Assembly: GCF_002243345.2 (NCBI RefSeq)
Contig: NZ_CP022655.2
Location: 4,768,001-4,832,000, forward strand
Source of the DNA: Paenibacillus sp. RUD330
GTDB lineage: Bacteria; Bacillota; Bacilli; Paenibacillales; Paenibacillaceae
DNA: 64,000 nucleotides
Direction: 5' to 3'
This document shows, piece by piece, positions 7,947 through 16,178 of this stretch. Under the pieces are notes generated by a model, which did no database searches, was not told the origin of the DNA, and saw only the letters and a program-made list of their open reading frames with translations. Position 1 is the first letter of the stretch; each line of letters opens with the position of its first letter. A program made the translations under genes and the position numbers.

Positions 7947-9326
7947 CTACTTGTTGACCCGGCCGAGCAGCTTCTGCAGTTTTTGCTGAAGTCCCGGCAG
8001 CACTTCCTCCGGCTTCTTGTCGCCGTTCTCGACGCTCGCCAGCTCGTTGATGAACAGCTCGTTGATTTGGGAATAGTTGTCGATCAGATGGTTATACGAT
8101 TCAAATCCGTATTTGTATGCGCCCTCGTACACCTGCTTGATCTGCGCCGCATCGATGCCGTCGAAGTGCGCGTAGTACGCCTCCGCCGCCTCCTGGTTGA
8201 CGGGCGGGTTGCCGCCGGACAAGTCGATGGACTTCTTCTGCACCTCGGTGGATACGAGATACTTGATCCATTCCAGCGCTTCCTTCGGATGCTTGGAATC
8301 CTTGAGCACGAACAACGGATCGATATAGAGGACGCTGCGCACCTTCGGATTCGGCCCCTGCGGAACGGCCGCTACGCCGACCTTGAAGTTGAAGTCGCTC
8401 GATGCGGCCAAGCTCCACGAGCCGACGACGGACATGCCGATCTTGCCGGAGAGGAACGGATCGCCGAATTGTCCTGCGACGGATTTGCTGAACGCCGGCG
8501 AAGGCGAGACATGCTGATCCCAGATGAGGCCGTATATCTTCTTGTAGGCGTCGATAACCTCAGGCTTGTCGAGATTGACCTGGGACGGCTTGCCGCCGTT
8601 TGTCCACGTATCGTCCGAGTAGACATTGGCGCCGAAGTATTGAGGGCGCTGGTCCCGCTCCCCGAAGCCGAAGTCGAGGCCGTACTGGGCTTCCGCCAGA
8701 TTTTTGGAGTCGACCGTCATCGCCTTGGCGTCCTCCACCATTTTATCAAACGTCCAGCTCTTGTCCTCGTAATCCGTCGGCGGATAGGAGAGTCCGGCCT
8801 TGTCGAACATATCCTTGTTGTACAGCAGGACGGACACATAGCTGTTCAGCGGAATTCCGTATGTCTTGCCGCCGACCTCGTAAATCTTCATCACGTTGTC
8901 CGGAATATGATAGTCGGCAGCCTTGAAGTCCCCGAGATAAGGCGAGAGATCCATCAGCATGCCTTTATTGTAATACTCCATGAATCCGCCGTATCCCCAC
9001 TGGGAGGTGACGTCAGGCGAATTTTTGGCCGCGATCGCCGACTGCAGCTTGGAATCGAACTGCTCGTAGGGGGCCTTGGTCACCTTGATCTTGATGCCGG
9101 GATGCTTGGCTTCAAAGTCTGGAATGAGCTTCTCCACGAACGTGCGGTCCGGGGAATCGATCGTATAATGCGTGATGGTGACCGTATCGCCTCCCGAATT
9201 GCCGCTGCCGGAGCAGCCGGACAGGACAACCGTCAGGAGCGCTGCGGCGGCGGCCGATTTGGCGAGTTTTCCTGCAGGCTTGGCTGCGCTGTTGGCGAGC
9301 GGACCTGCTTTTTCGGTAGTGTTCAT
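7947..9326 (-). CDS. ABC transporter sugar-binding lipoprotein (family 1)
   Basis: A 459-residue lipoprotein. A Lys-containing n-region, a hydrophobic stretch and the lipobox LSGC (Cys near residue 38) anchor it to the membrane. The mature protein is a cluster-B type sugar-binding protein: TVTITHYTIDSPDRTFVEKLIPDFEAKHPGIKIKV at the start, SGKIGMSVVGSWS in the middle and KHPKEALEWIKYLVSTEVQKKS near the end. It would deliver an oligosaccharide to the two permeases upstream (9519-11304). No ATPase gene is present, so a shared MsmX-type ATPase elsewhere is expected, as is common in Bacillales. Confidence 0.9.
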   Translation of the reverse strand: MNTTEKAGPLANSAAKPAGKLAKSAAAAALLTVVLSGCSGSGNSGGDTVTITHYTIDSPDRTFVEKLIPDFEAKHPGIKIKVTKAPYEQFDSKLQSAIAAKNSPDVTSQWGYGGFMEYYNKGMLMDLSPYLGDFKAADYHIPDNVMKIYEVGGKTYGIPLNSYVSVLLYNKDMFDKAGLSYPPTDYEDKSWTFDKMVEDAKAMTVDSKNLAEAQYGLDFGFGERDQRPQYFGANVYSDDTWTNGGKPSQVNLDKPEVIDAYKKIYGLIWDQHVSPSPAFSKSVAGQFGDPFLSGKIGMSVVGSWSLAASSDFNFKVGVAAVPQGPNPKVRSVLYIDPLFVLKDSKHPKEALEWIKYLVSTEVQKKSIDLSGGNPPVNQEAAEAYYAHFDGIDAAQIKQVYEGAYKYGFESYNHLIDNYSQINELFINELASVENGDKKPEEVLPGLQQKLQKLLGRVNK

Positions 9327-9518
9327 GAGTATCGTCCTCCCTGGATGGCGATAGTTTGGTGATATTGCGGTGAGTCTTGCTGGAAGCCGGAGGCATTTCC
9401 AATTGGCGGAAAAAGGGGCGCGGAAGGAAGGGTCTTTTCAATACCTGGATGAGCTGCATCAGCAGGAGCCTCAGCGGACGGGGCACGATGGGCCGGCCGG
9501 CAACCTTGCAAGCGCAGT

Positions 9519-10439
9519 CTACTTGATTCCGGTCAGGACGATTCCTTCCACGAACCTTCGCTGCGCGACGGCGAACAGGAGAATGATCGGCACCGCCGTC
9601 AGCATCGATGCGGCCATGAGCAGGTTCCATGGAGCGAGCCGGAACTTGGAGGACATCATCGAGGCGAGGCCGATCGGCAGCGTGAAGTTCTCCTGGGAAT
9701 CCAGGTAGAGCACCGGCGTGAGCAGGTCGTTCCAGCTGCCGATGAAGGTGAAGATGGCCACTGTCGCCATGGCTGGCCCGGCCAGCGGCAGCGTCAGGTT
9801 CCAGAACAGCCGGAATTCGCTGCAGCCGTCGATCCGTCCCGCCTCGTACAGCTCGGAAGGCATCGTGGAGAAGAACTGCTTGAGCAGAAAAATCATGTAC
9901 GCCGAGCCGAAGAAGTTGGGCAGGATGAGCGGCAGCAGCGAATCGTGAAGGCCGAGCTTCGTGAAGAGCAGGAATTGGGGAATCATGATGGCCGGATAAG
10001 GAAGCATCATCGTGCTGAGCACGAGCAGGAAGAGGAAACCGCTGGCCTTGGTCCGGTAACGGGCAAAGCCGAAGGCGACCAGCGCCGAGCTCAGGACGGT
10101 GCCGACGACGGCGGATACGGCGACGATGAGGCTGTTCATGTACTGCTGGCCGAACTTGATCTCGCCGTTGCGGAACAGCTCGGCGTAGTTGCCCCAAGCC
10201 GGCGCGTCCGGGAGCAGCTGCGGCGGATAGATCAGAAGCTCCTTGCTCGTCTTGAGCGAGGTCGACACCATGAAGGCGAGCGGCGACAGCATCGCCGCGG
10301 TGACCAGCAGCAGCAGGATCAGGCTGACGGCCTTGCTCCAGAGCTGCTCTCTTCGTCCGGCGCGGGAGGCAGGCTGGGCCTGCAGGCCGGCGGTTGCGGA
10401 TGGACTCATGGAATCAGCGGCTCCCTTCGTAGTAGACAA
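9519..10439 (-). CDS. Sugar ABC transporter permease, MalG type
   Basis: A 306-residue inner-membrane protein with about six transmembrane helices. The first follows a 35-residue cytoplasmic tail (WSKAVSLILLLLVTAAMLSPLAFMVS). The ATPase-docking EAA loop reads YEAGRIDGCSEFRLFWNLTLPLAGPA. It pairs with the MalF-type permease 10414-11304, whose reading frame overlaps this start by 26 bases, a sign of translational coupling. The binding protein gene follows after 192 bp that hold nothing recognisable. The substrate is probably an oligosaccharide released by the GH8 enzyme of the same run. Confidence 0.92.
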   Translation of the reverse strand: MSTTKGAADSMSPSATAGLQAQPASRAGRREQLWSKAVSLILLLLVTAAMLSPLAFMVSTSLKTSKELLIYPPQLLPDAPAWGNYAELFRNGEIKFGQQYMNSLIVAVSAVVGTVLSSALVAFGFARYRTKASGFLFLLVLSTMMLPYPAIMIPQFLLFTKLGLHDSLLPLILPNFFGSAYMIFLLKQFFSTMPSELYEAGRIDGCSEFRLFWNLTLPLAGPAMATVAIFTFIGSWNDLLTPVLYLDSQENFTLPIGLASMMSSKFRLAPWNLLMAASMLTAVPIILLFAVAQRRFVEGIVLTGIK

Positions 10440-11304
10440 AGCGGTTCGACGCCTTGAGGATGAACCAGGTGATGAGCAGCACGGCTGCGAGCAGGAGCCA
10501 CGCCATGGCGGATGCGTAGCCGTAGCGGAAGTTTTTGAAAGCGCTTATATAAATGTTGTAGACGTAGAACCAGGTCGTGTAGTTGGGGCCCCCTTGGGTG
10601 ATGGTGTAGGCCTGCGTGAACACCTGGAACGAATCGATGATGCCGACGATGAGCTGGAACAGGAAGACGGGAGATATCATCGGCAGCGTCACATGCCAGA
10701 AGGATCGCAGCCTGCCCGCCCCATCGAGGCGCGCGGCTTCGAGCAGCGAGGCGGGAACGCCCTGGAGCCCCGCGAGGAAGATCAGCATGCCCGCTCCCAT
10801 TCCCCAGAGCGACATGACGATCAGCGCCCATAGCGCGAACCGCTCGTCGAGCAGCCAAGGAATCGGGTCCATGCCGAACAGGGACAGCACATAGTTGAAC
10901 GGGCCGGCCTGCGGATTGAAGATCCAGGTGAACAGCAGCGACATGGCGACGCCGGAAATCATGCTCGGGAAGTAGATCGCGGTTCGGAAAAAGCCTTGAA
11001 AAGGAACCTTCTGATTGATGAGGATGGCGAGCAGCAAGGACAGGAGCAGAGTGAGCGGGACGCTGATGAACGTGTACTTGAGCGTGACGGAGATGGAATT
11101 CCAGAACTGCTCGTCATGGAACAGCTCGCGGAAGTTGCCCAGCCCGACCCATGCCGGGGCGTGGATGACGTCGTAATCGGTGAAGCTGTAGTACAGCGAG
11201 GCGAGGATGGGAAGCAAGGTGAGCACCGCAAAGCCGATCAGCCAGGGCGATATGAACGCGTAAAAGGCTCGGCTTTGGGAGGCTCCGATCGTTCTTTTCA
11301 TCAT
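10414..11304 (-). CDS. Sugar ABC transporter permease, MalF type
   Basis: A 296-residue membrane protein, first gene of the operon. It begins MMKRTIGASQSRAFYAFISP, has six predicted helices and an EAA loop LLEAARLDGAGRLRSFWHVTLPMISP. GAGAGGG precedes the start. Upstream lie a promoter (11449-11478) and two LacI-type palindromes, the nearer one only 18 bases from the start codon, so expression should be tightly repressed without inducer. It forms the heterodimeric channel with the MalG-type partner just downstream. Confidence 0.92.
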   Translation of the reverse strand: MMKRTIGASQSRAFYAFISPWLIGFAVLTLLPILASLYYSFTDYDVIHAPAWVGLGNFRELFHDEQFWNSISVTLKYTFISVPLTLLLSLLLAILINQKVPFQGFFRTAIYFPSMISGVAMSLLFTWIFNPQAGPFNYVLSLFGMDPIPWLLDERFALWALIVMSLWGMGAGMLIFLAGLQGVPASLLEAARLDGAGRLRSFWHVTLPMISPVFLFQLIVGIIDSFQVFTQAYTITQGGPNYTTWFYVYNIYISAFKNFRYGYASAMAWLLLAAVLLITWFILKASNRFVYYEGSR

Positions 11305-11322
11305 AGGGACCCTCTCTTCGAC

Positions 11323-11346
11323 AAAAGTTAAAGCGGTTTAACTTTT
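11323..11346. promoter_or_regulatory. LacI-type operator palindrome (proximal)
   Basis: A 24-bp palindrome with arms AAAAGTTAAAGC and GGTTTAACTTTT; only the central pair deviates. It sits between the promoter and the ribosome site of the ABC operon, ideal for blocking elongation or for looping with the second palindrome about 90 bp away. The likely binder is the LacI-family protein at 6895-7887. Confidence 0.75.
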
Positions 11347-11416
11347 AAGGCAAAAAAATGGACCGCAGCCGAGGATACCTTCTCCCCGGAGTAGGATCGG
11401 GGTACCGGCCAACGAA

Positions 11417-11434
11417 AGTTAAACCGGTTTAATT
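11417..11434. promoter_or_regulatory. LacI-type operator palindrome (distal)
   Basis: The core TTAAACC-GGTTTAA (11419-11432) is a perfect 14-bp palindrome with a CG centre and shares the GTTAAA-GGTTTAA pattern of the site at 11323-11346. It lies just downstream of the expected transcription start, so a bound repressor would block RNA polymerase. Confidence 0.75.
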
Positions 11435-11448
11435 ATTTGATTGATGTC

Positions 11449-11478
11449 AGTATATTTCACGCCTGTAATTTTTGTCAA
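11449..11478 (-). promoter_or_regulatory. Sigma-A promoter of the GH8-linked ABC operon
   Basis: On the minus strand, a -35 TTGACA (11473-11478) and a -10 TATACT (11449-11454) are separated by 18 bp. The leader then runs through both LacI-type palindromes to the permease start at 11304. Confidence 0.8.
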
Positions 11479-11611
11479 TAACCAAAATCGAGGGCGGTTA
11501 GGATCGCCCCTCCATTCAGTAGCTTCATTCGACTTGGACGATTCGATCTCAAGGCGTCTGCCACTAAATTTCGCGGCTGTCTTCCAAAGTAGGGGCATGA
11601 TGGGATACGGA

Positions 11612-11793
11612 TCGGACATACGATCCGCTATTCGGCTCATTTGGACAGATAAGAGGATTTATCGGACATACGTTCCGTTATTTTTCAATTCTTACTCTCA
11701 TACCGATACAATTTGCAGGAATAACGGATCCTATGTCCGATAGGATTCGAAATCCGTCCATTTCCCCAAAATAACGGATCCTATGTCCGATAA
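11612..11793. repeat. Cluster of four inverted intergenic repeats
   Basis: Four copies of a roughly 22-bp element: two read TCGGACATACG-TCCG-TATT (11612-11632 and 11661-11684) and two read the opposite way, ATAACGGATCCTATGTCCGA (11720-11742 and 11769-11793). Opposed copies could pair into long hairpins. The surroundings (11479-11870) hold no convincing gene. The element looks like a dispersed genomic repeat, but that needs the rest of the genome. Confidence 0.7.
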
Positions 11794-11984
11794 ATCGGAA
11801 ATCGGTCATTTTCTCTCCCGTTCTCCCCAATTTGGCTTCATGCACACAGAGTGCTGCAGGTTTCATACCGCAGCCGCTCAAAATGCTTCATTCCCAACTC
11901 TCTGCACGTTTCTTCCTTCCGCTTCCTCCATTTCCGTTGCCTCCCTCACCTCTGCCTCTTGTTGCGCCGTCTGTTTCATTTCTA

Positions 11985-12168
11985 TGACGCTGCCTGCTTC
12001 ATTCCCTGTGACTGCCTGCTTCATTTCTGTGTTGGCGCCTTCTTTATTCCTTCGGACGCTGCTTGCTTTAATTCCTGTAACTGCCTGCTTCATTCCCTGT
12101 GACTGCCTGCTTCATTCCCTGTAACTGCCTGCTTCATTCCCTGTGACTGCCTGCTTCATTCCCTGTGA
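11985..12168. repeat. 22-bp tandem repeat with decayed copies upstream
   Basis: Four head-to-tail 22-bp units at 12081-12102, 12103-12124, 12125-12146 and 12147-12168 share CTGCCTGCTTCATTCCCTGT and differ only in the last two bases (GA or AA). Diverged copies extend back to about 11985. Open frames across it have no ribosome site and are judged spurious. Confidence 0.8.
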
Positions 12169-12319
12169 CGCTCCCTGAACCTATGTATGTTCGGTGCGCC
12201 CCCACATTCGGCGTTTTTCAAACACATCTTTCATGAGATCCTGCTGCTGGCGGGATCTCTGAATGCCTGCCCTACATTTCTCCGAGCATGTACCTCTGCT
12301 AGGCAGCAGGCAAACAAAA

Positions 12320-12349
12320 TGAAAGACATGCCTTTCGGCATGTCTTTCA
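12320..12349. terminator. Perfect 13-bp hairpin abutting the minisatellite
   Basis: TGAAAGACATGCC (12320-12332), a TTTC loop, then GGCATGTCTTTCA (12337-12349). It may once have been a terminator of the GH5 operon on the minus strand, but there is no T-run. Its right arm differs by one base from the 13-bp unit repeated 29 times immediately downstream. Confidence 0.55.
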
Positions 12350-12721
12350 GGCACGTCTTTCAAGCACGTCTTTCAAGCACGTCTTTCAGGCACGTCTTTC
12401 AAGCACGTCTTTCAAGCACGTCTTTCAAGCACGTCTTTCAAGCACGTCTTTCAGGCACGTCTTTCAGGCACGTCTTTCAAGCACGTCTTTCAAGCACGTC
12501 TTTCAGGCACGTCTTTCAAGCACGTCTTTCAAGCACGTCTTTCAAGCACGTCTTTCAAGCACGTCTTTCAGGCACGCCTTTCAGGCACGTCTTTCAAGCA
12601 CTTCTTTCAAGCACGTCTTTCAGGCACGTCTTTCAAGCACGTCTTTCAAGCACGTCTTTCAAGCACGTCTTTCAAGCACGTCTTTCAGGCACGCCTTTCA
12701 GGCACGTCTTTCAGGCACATC
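12345..12721. repeat. 13-bp minisatellite, 29 units, with 117-bp higher-order period
   Basis: Exactly 29 tandem units of TTTCARGCACGTC fill 377 bp. The variable purine, read unit by unit, is G A A G A A A A G, repeated three times (units 1-9, 10-18, 19-27), then G G. So nine-unit blocks of 117 bp were themselves duplicated. Units 18 and 27 both carry GCC instead of GTC, linking blocks 2 and 3. All frames are open because 13 bp has no stop, which yields a spurious repetitive ORF. Confidence 0.95.
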
Positions 12722-12766
12722 CTTTATATCACCGAAATCAATCCCAAACAGTCCCAATGCCGCATC

Positions 12767-14437
12767 TCAAATCTGCTCAAACACAAGGGATTCCAGCCGC
12801 AGGGAGGCTCCCCGAGCCTTGACGACAATCCGATGCGCGCCTTCCTCCAGAGCCGGCAGCTCAGCCTCCTGGACGGCTGCGTCCCAGCCTTCTGCCGGAG
12901 ACAGCTCCGCAAGCGGATGCCCGTCCAGCTCGACCGCCGCCGCTCCGGCCGGATCGAGAGCGATCGCGTGGAGCTTCAGCCGGTACCTCGCTGCTTCGGC
13001 CGAATGCGCTTCGTCACCCTTATCCGTCTCCGCAGCCCCGGATCCGCCGCGGACGGTAACGTCATATGCCGCCCATTCGCCATCCTTCAGCTCAAGGCAG
13101 AGCCCACCCTCAGTATCCCAGCGATGCCAGCCCGGCTCCGTCGGAGGAAGCTTCGGACGGCCGTCGAGATCGCGGATCTCCATGCCGTCTTCCTTGCGGT
13201 AGCCGCTCTCCCATTCCTTGGCGCCCATGCTTCCGAAGCCGATGCCCGCTCCCTCGTAACCGTAATGGATGGCCGGGATGCGGACCGGCAGCCTTCGGAA
13301 CAACGCGTGTACGACTTCCGGATGATAGCCGCATGCCTCCAGCGGGAGGCCATCCAGGTAAGCGCCCAGAATGGCGCGGGCCTCGGACGCATCCGGCTTC
13401 TCTCCGCCGTCCAGATAGGCGCCGAGCTTCTCCCAGCCGGCCGGCTTGGCCACCGAGCATGGGGAATTGACCGTGTCCATCTTCTTCCACGTCCAGAAAT
13501 TCCAGCTGATGCCGTGGTCCTCGAATAACCGGAACGCTCCAACATACCAGTCCAGGTCGTTCTCCCCGCCCTCTCCCATGAAGATCGGCACATTCCAATC
13601 ATCGCGGAATTCGAGGTACTTGCGGATGCTTTCCGTATCCGGGTTGTTCCAGTATTTGTGGAACTGATAGAGCACGTTGCCGTCCAGCTTCTCGGTGAAG
13701 ATCGACCAGTCGGTCGACCAATGGACGCCCTCCAGGATGATCAGATGGCGCTCGTCGACCTCGCGGATGGCGGCGATCATGTCCCGGTACAGCGGCTGGG
13801 CTTCTCCGTTGTACTGTCCGTGATACTCCGGCAGCGGCTCGTTCAACAGGTCGTAACCCGCCACGATCCACTCGTCGCGGTAGCGCTCGGCCAGCATGCG
13901 CCACATGTCGATGGCCGCCTGCCGATGCTCCGGAGATATGTACAGCTCGGGCAGATCCTTCTCGGAATCGTCGATATTGGCCCCCGTCTGGCCGCCCGGC
14001 GCTCCGTGCATGTCCAGAATGACATACAGCTTCCATGTGCGGCACCACCCGATGACGTCATCGAGCAGCTTCAGCGCTTCATCATTGTAGCCTTGGGCAT
14101 TCCGCTCTCCTTCCAGCAGCATCCTCGCATTGAAGGGAACCCGCACGGAGTTGAATCCTTCCATCGCCATCTGCCGGATATCTGCCTCGGCGGTATAGCG
14201 GTCACGGTACGTCCGCCAGAAAGCCACGGACTCCTCTTCCCCGATCAGATCGGACACCATGCGCTCGATGCGCCGCGGCCGGTCGCCGCCCTCGGGCAGC
14301 TTCCACATATAGCCCTCCGGCAGCAGCCAGCTTCCGAGCCCTGTTCCGCGCAGGATCAGATCCTCGCCTCTGCCGTTGACCAGCCGCTTTCCTTCCGCCC
14401 TTACCCAGCCTTCCACTTCCTGCTGACGGCTCTCCAT
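12767..14437 (-). CDS. Glycoside hydrolase family 5 enzyme, apparently cytoplasmic
   Basis: About 556 residues from ATG 14437 (MESRQQEVEGWVRAEGKRLV), supported by GGGAGGA 8 bases upstream. The GH5 TIM barrel shows LRGTGLGSWLLPEG, VRVPFNARMLL, ILDMHGAPGGQTG, the acid/base Glu200 in YDLLNEPLP, and the nucleophile Glu289 in PIFMGEGGEND. After the barrel (about residues 1-380) comes a C-terminal beta-rich domain with YDVTVRGGSG and ELDGHPLAEL, resembling a CBM6/35-like sandwich. There is no signal peptide, so it probably acts on imported oligosaccharides such as cellodextrins or mannan fragments. It lies downstream of the YesM/YesN pair and the second sugar transporter, on the same strand. Confidence 0.88.
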   Translation of the reverse strand: MESRQQEVEGWVRAEGKRLVNGRGEDLILRGTGLGSWLLPEGYMWKLPEGGDRPRRIERMVSDLIGEEESVAFWRTYRDRYTAEADIRQMAMEGFNSVRVPFNARMLLEGERNAQGYNDEALKLLDDVIGWCRTWKLYVILDMHGAPGGQTGANIDDSEKDLPELYISPEHRQAAIDMWRMLAERYRDEWIVAGYDLLNEPLPEYHGQYNGEAQPLYRDMIAAIREVDERHLIILEGVHWSTDWSIFTEKLDGNVLYQFHKYWNNPDTESIRKYLEFRDDWNVPIFMGEGGENDLDWYVGAFRLFEDHGISWNFWTWKKMDTVNSPCSVAKPAGWEKLGAYLDGGEKPDASEARAILGAYLDGLPLEACGYHPEVVHALFRRLPVRIPAIHYGYEGAGIGFGSMGAKEWESGYRKEDGMEIRDLDGRPKLPPTEPGWHRWDTEGGLCLELKDGEWAAYDVTVRGGSGAAETDKGDEAHSAEAARYRLKLHAIALDPAGAAAVELDGHPLAELSPAEGWDAAVQEAELPALEEGAHRIVVKARGASLRLESLVFEQI

Positions 14438-14460
14438 ATCCGGTTCCTCCCTGAGATAAC

Positions 14461-14472
14461 GTAATCGGTTAC
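14461..14472. promoter_or_regulatory. Possible LacI/GntR-type operator upstream of GH5 gene
   Basis: GTAATCGGTTAC is a 12-bp palindrome with one mismatched pair, 24 bases before the GH5 start codon. It differs from the TTAAACCGGTTTAA sites of the other operon, so a different repressor would be expected. Short and therefore tentative. Confidence 0.4.
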
Positions 14473-14621
14473 ATTTTCTTGAATCCATTCGGTCCGTTTC
14501 GCCTGTTACCCAGCATTTTCAGGAGCGACGGCGAAATAGGTCAACCGCCGCCGCCAGGTCAGGTCCGCCCTGGAATCGTGATTTTCAGGCAAATGCTTCA
14601 CAAGCTTCAGCTCCTGCCGAG

Positions 14622-16178
14622 TCAGGAGCGTCCCGCACCATGCGTCAGCTGGCGGCTGCGGTACTCCAGCGGGGTGATGCCCTCCACTTCCTTGAACACC
14701 CGCGTGAAATGCTTCACGTTGTCGAAGCCCGACATCGTGCTGATCTCGTACACCTTCCGGTCGGAGCTGCCCAGCAGCTCCTTGGCCTTGGCCAGCCGGA
14801 GCCTGCGGAGGTACACCGAGAAGCTCTCCCCCGTATACTCCTTGAATGCCTGGCTGAAATAGGTGTAGTTGAGCGAAATATGATTGGACACCACGGCCAT
14901 GTTCACGTCGCTGGCGAAATGCTCATGCAAATAATCGACCGCCTTCTGCATATCCTTGCGCTCGCCATGGGCGCCCCGGACGCCGGCGACATACTCGTCG
15001 AGGCGCTCCAGCAGCTGCTCCACCAGCCGGTAGTAGTCGTCGAAGCGCTCGAAGTTCTCGATATGGCCCGCCCGGCGGTACAGCCTCAGAATCTCGATGG
15101 ACTCCTCGCCGTAGTGGCGGAAGACGCTGTCGAACACCTCTTCGTTCAGGACGCGGCTGATTGCCTCCAAATACCCGATCTCGCAGCGGCTCACCGTCCG
15201 GATATCCAGAATCTGCTGCAGCAGCCGCTTCATCTCCTGCAGCTTGCCCGTACCGAGAATATTGGACAGTCTTCGGACGGCCTCGACGGGAACCGGGCAG
15301 CCCGAGCTTCGGTCGCCAAGCCCGACATACGACAGCAGCTCCGACTCGGGATACAGCAGGAAGTATTTCAAAACCTGCCTGGCCTGGCTGCAGGAACGGC
15401 GCAGCTGGGCAATTCCCGAAGCGCGGGAGCTGAGCGCCATCCGGGCCGGAAGCAGCACGTTGCCGGACAGCTGCTCCGACAGCCGCCGCAGCAGTCCCTC
15501 GTCGGCCGCCGCAAGGACGAACAGCCCTTCCCGATCCCGGCAGGCCGTCCAACGCTCTTCTCCTCCGAGCGTTTTCACCGCCCTCACGATCAGGGACAGA
15601 GCATCGGCCCCGGCTGATTCCGGCATCCTCACCAAAGCCACGGAGAAGCCCGCCTCCAGCCAGCCGAGTCCGGCGCCAAGCAGCCTGCCGCGAATCTCGT
15701 CGATGTCCATCCGCTCCTGGGACAGGACGTAGGCAAGCTGTCCGCCGGAATCCTGCTGGCCCGGAGGAGGAGAAGAGGAAGCCGCCGCTTCCCGCTCCCT
15801 GCGGCGCTCGGCTTCCTCCTCCAGCCTCCCGAGAGCGGCAAACAGCTCCTCCCGAACGATCGGCTTCAGCAGATATTCCTTCGCCTGATAGCGTATGGCT
15901 GCCCGGGCGTAAGGGAAATCGTCGTGTCCGCTCAGGATGATGACTGCCGGAATCGAGGGAAGCTCCTGCATTTTCTCCAGCAGGGCGATGCCGTCCATGA
16001 CGGGCATGCGGATATCGGTGATCATGATATCGATGCTCTCCCTGCCGAGAAGCTCCAGAGCCTCGCGGCCGTTCTCGGCGAAGAAATACGTGAAGCGGCC
16101 CGCAGACTGGCGCTCGATCATGGCCTGCAGGCCGAGCCGGATATTTTTCTCGTCGTCGACGATGAGCAGACTTAGCAT
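14622..16178 (-). CDS. YesN-type response regulator with AraC DNA-binding domain
   Basis: A 518-residue regulator. The N-terminal receiver domain has VDDE, the phosphoacceptor Asp in MITDIRMPVMDG (about residue 55) and the Lys of EYLLKPIV. A long middle region follows, then two AraC helix-turn-helices at the C-terminus (MAVVSNHISLNYTYFSQAFK and VYEISTMSGFDNVKHFTRVF, ending in GITPLEYR). Its start codon overlaps the stop of the histidine kinase gene at 16178, so the two are translationally coupled. By family, it should activate the linked sugar transporter operon and perhaps the GH5 gene directly downstream when the kinase senses extracellular sugar. Confidence 0.93.
   Translation of the reverse strand: MLSLLIVDDEKNIRLGLQAMIERQSAGRFTYFFAENGREALELLGRESIDIMITDIRMPVMDGIALLEKMQELPSIPAVIILSGHDDFPYARAAIRYQAKEYLLKPIVREELFAALGRLEEEAERRREREAAASSSPPPGQQDSGGQLAYVLSQERMDIDEIRGRLLGAGLGWLEAGFSVALVRMPESAGADALSLIVRAVKTLGGEERWTACRDREGLFVLAAADEGLLRRLSEQLSGNVLLPARMALSSRASGIAQLRRSCSQARQVLKYFLLYPESELLSYVGLGDRSSGCPVPVEAVRRLSNILGTGKLQEMKRLLQQILDIRTVSRCEIGYLEAISRVLNEEVFDSVFRHYGEESIEILRLYRRAGHIENFERFDDYYRLVEQLLERLDEYVAGVRGAHGERKDMQKAVDYLHEHFASDVNMAVVSNHISLNYTYFSQAFKEYTGESFSVYLRRLRLAKAKELLGSSDRKVYEISTMSGFDNVKHFTRVFKEVEGITPLEYRSRQLTHGAGRS

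Noticed and set aside
9327-9518. Possible small RNA or attenuator between permease and binding-protein genes
   Set aside because: No stable hairpin with a T-run was seen by eye; ordinary spacing for these operons.
11783-12124. Cys/Phe-rich open frames of 80-110 codons over the 22-bp repeats
   Set aside because: No ribosome site, and overlapping alternatives in several frames; explained by the tandem repeat.
12187-12822. A 211-codon repetitive protein (RHVFQARLSSTSF periodicity)
   Set aside because: The 13-bp unit has no stop in any frame, so the frame is automatic; no ribosome site and no sensible protein composition. The DNA repeat itself is the feature.
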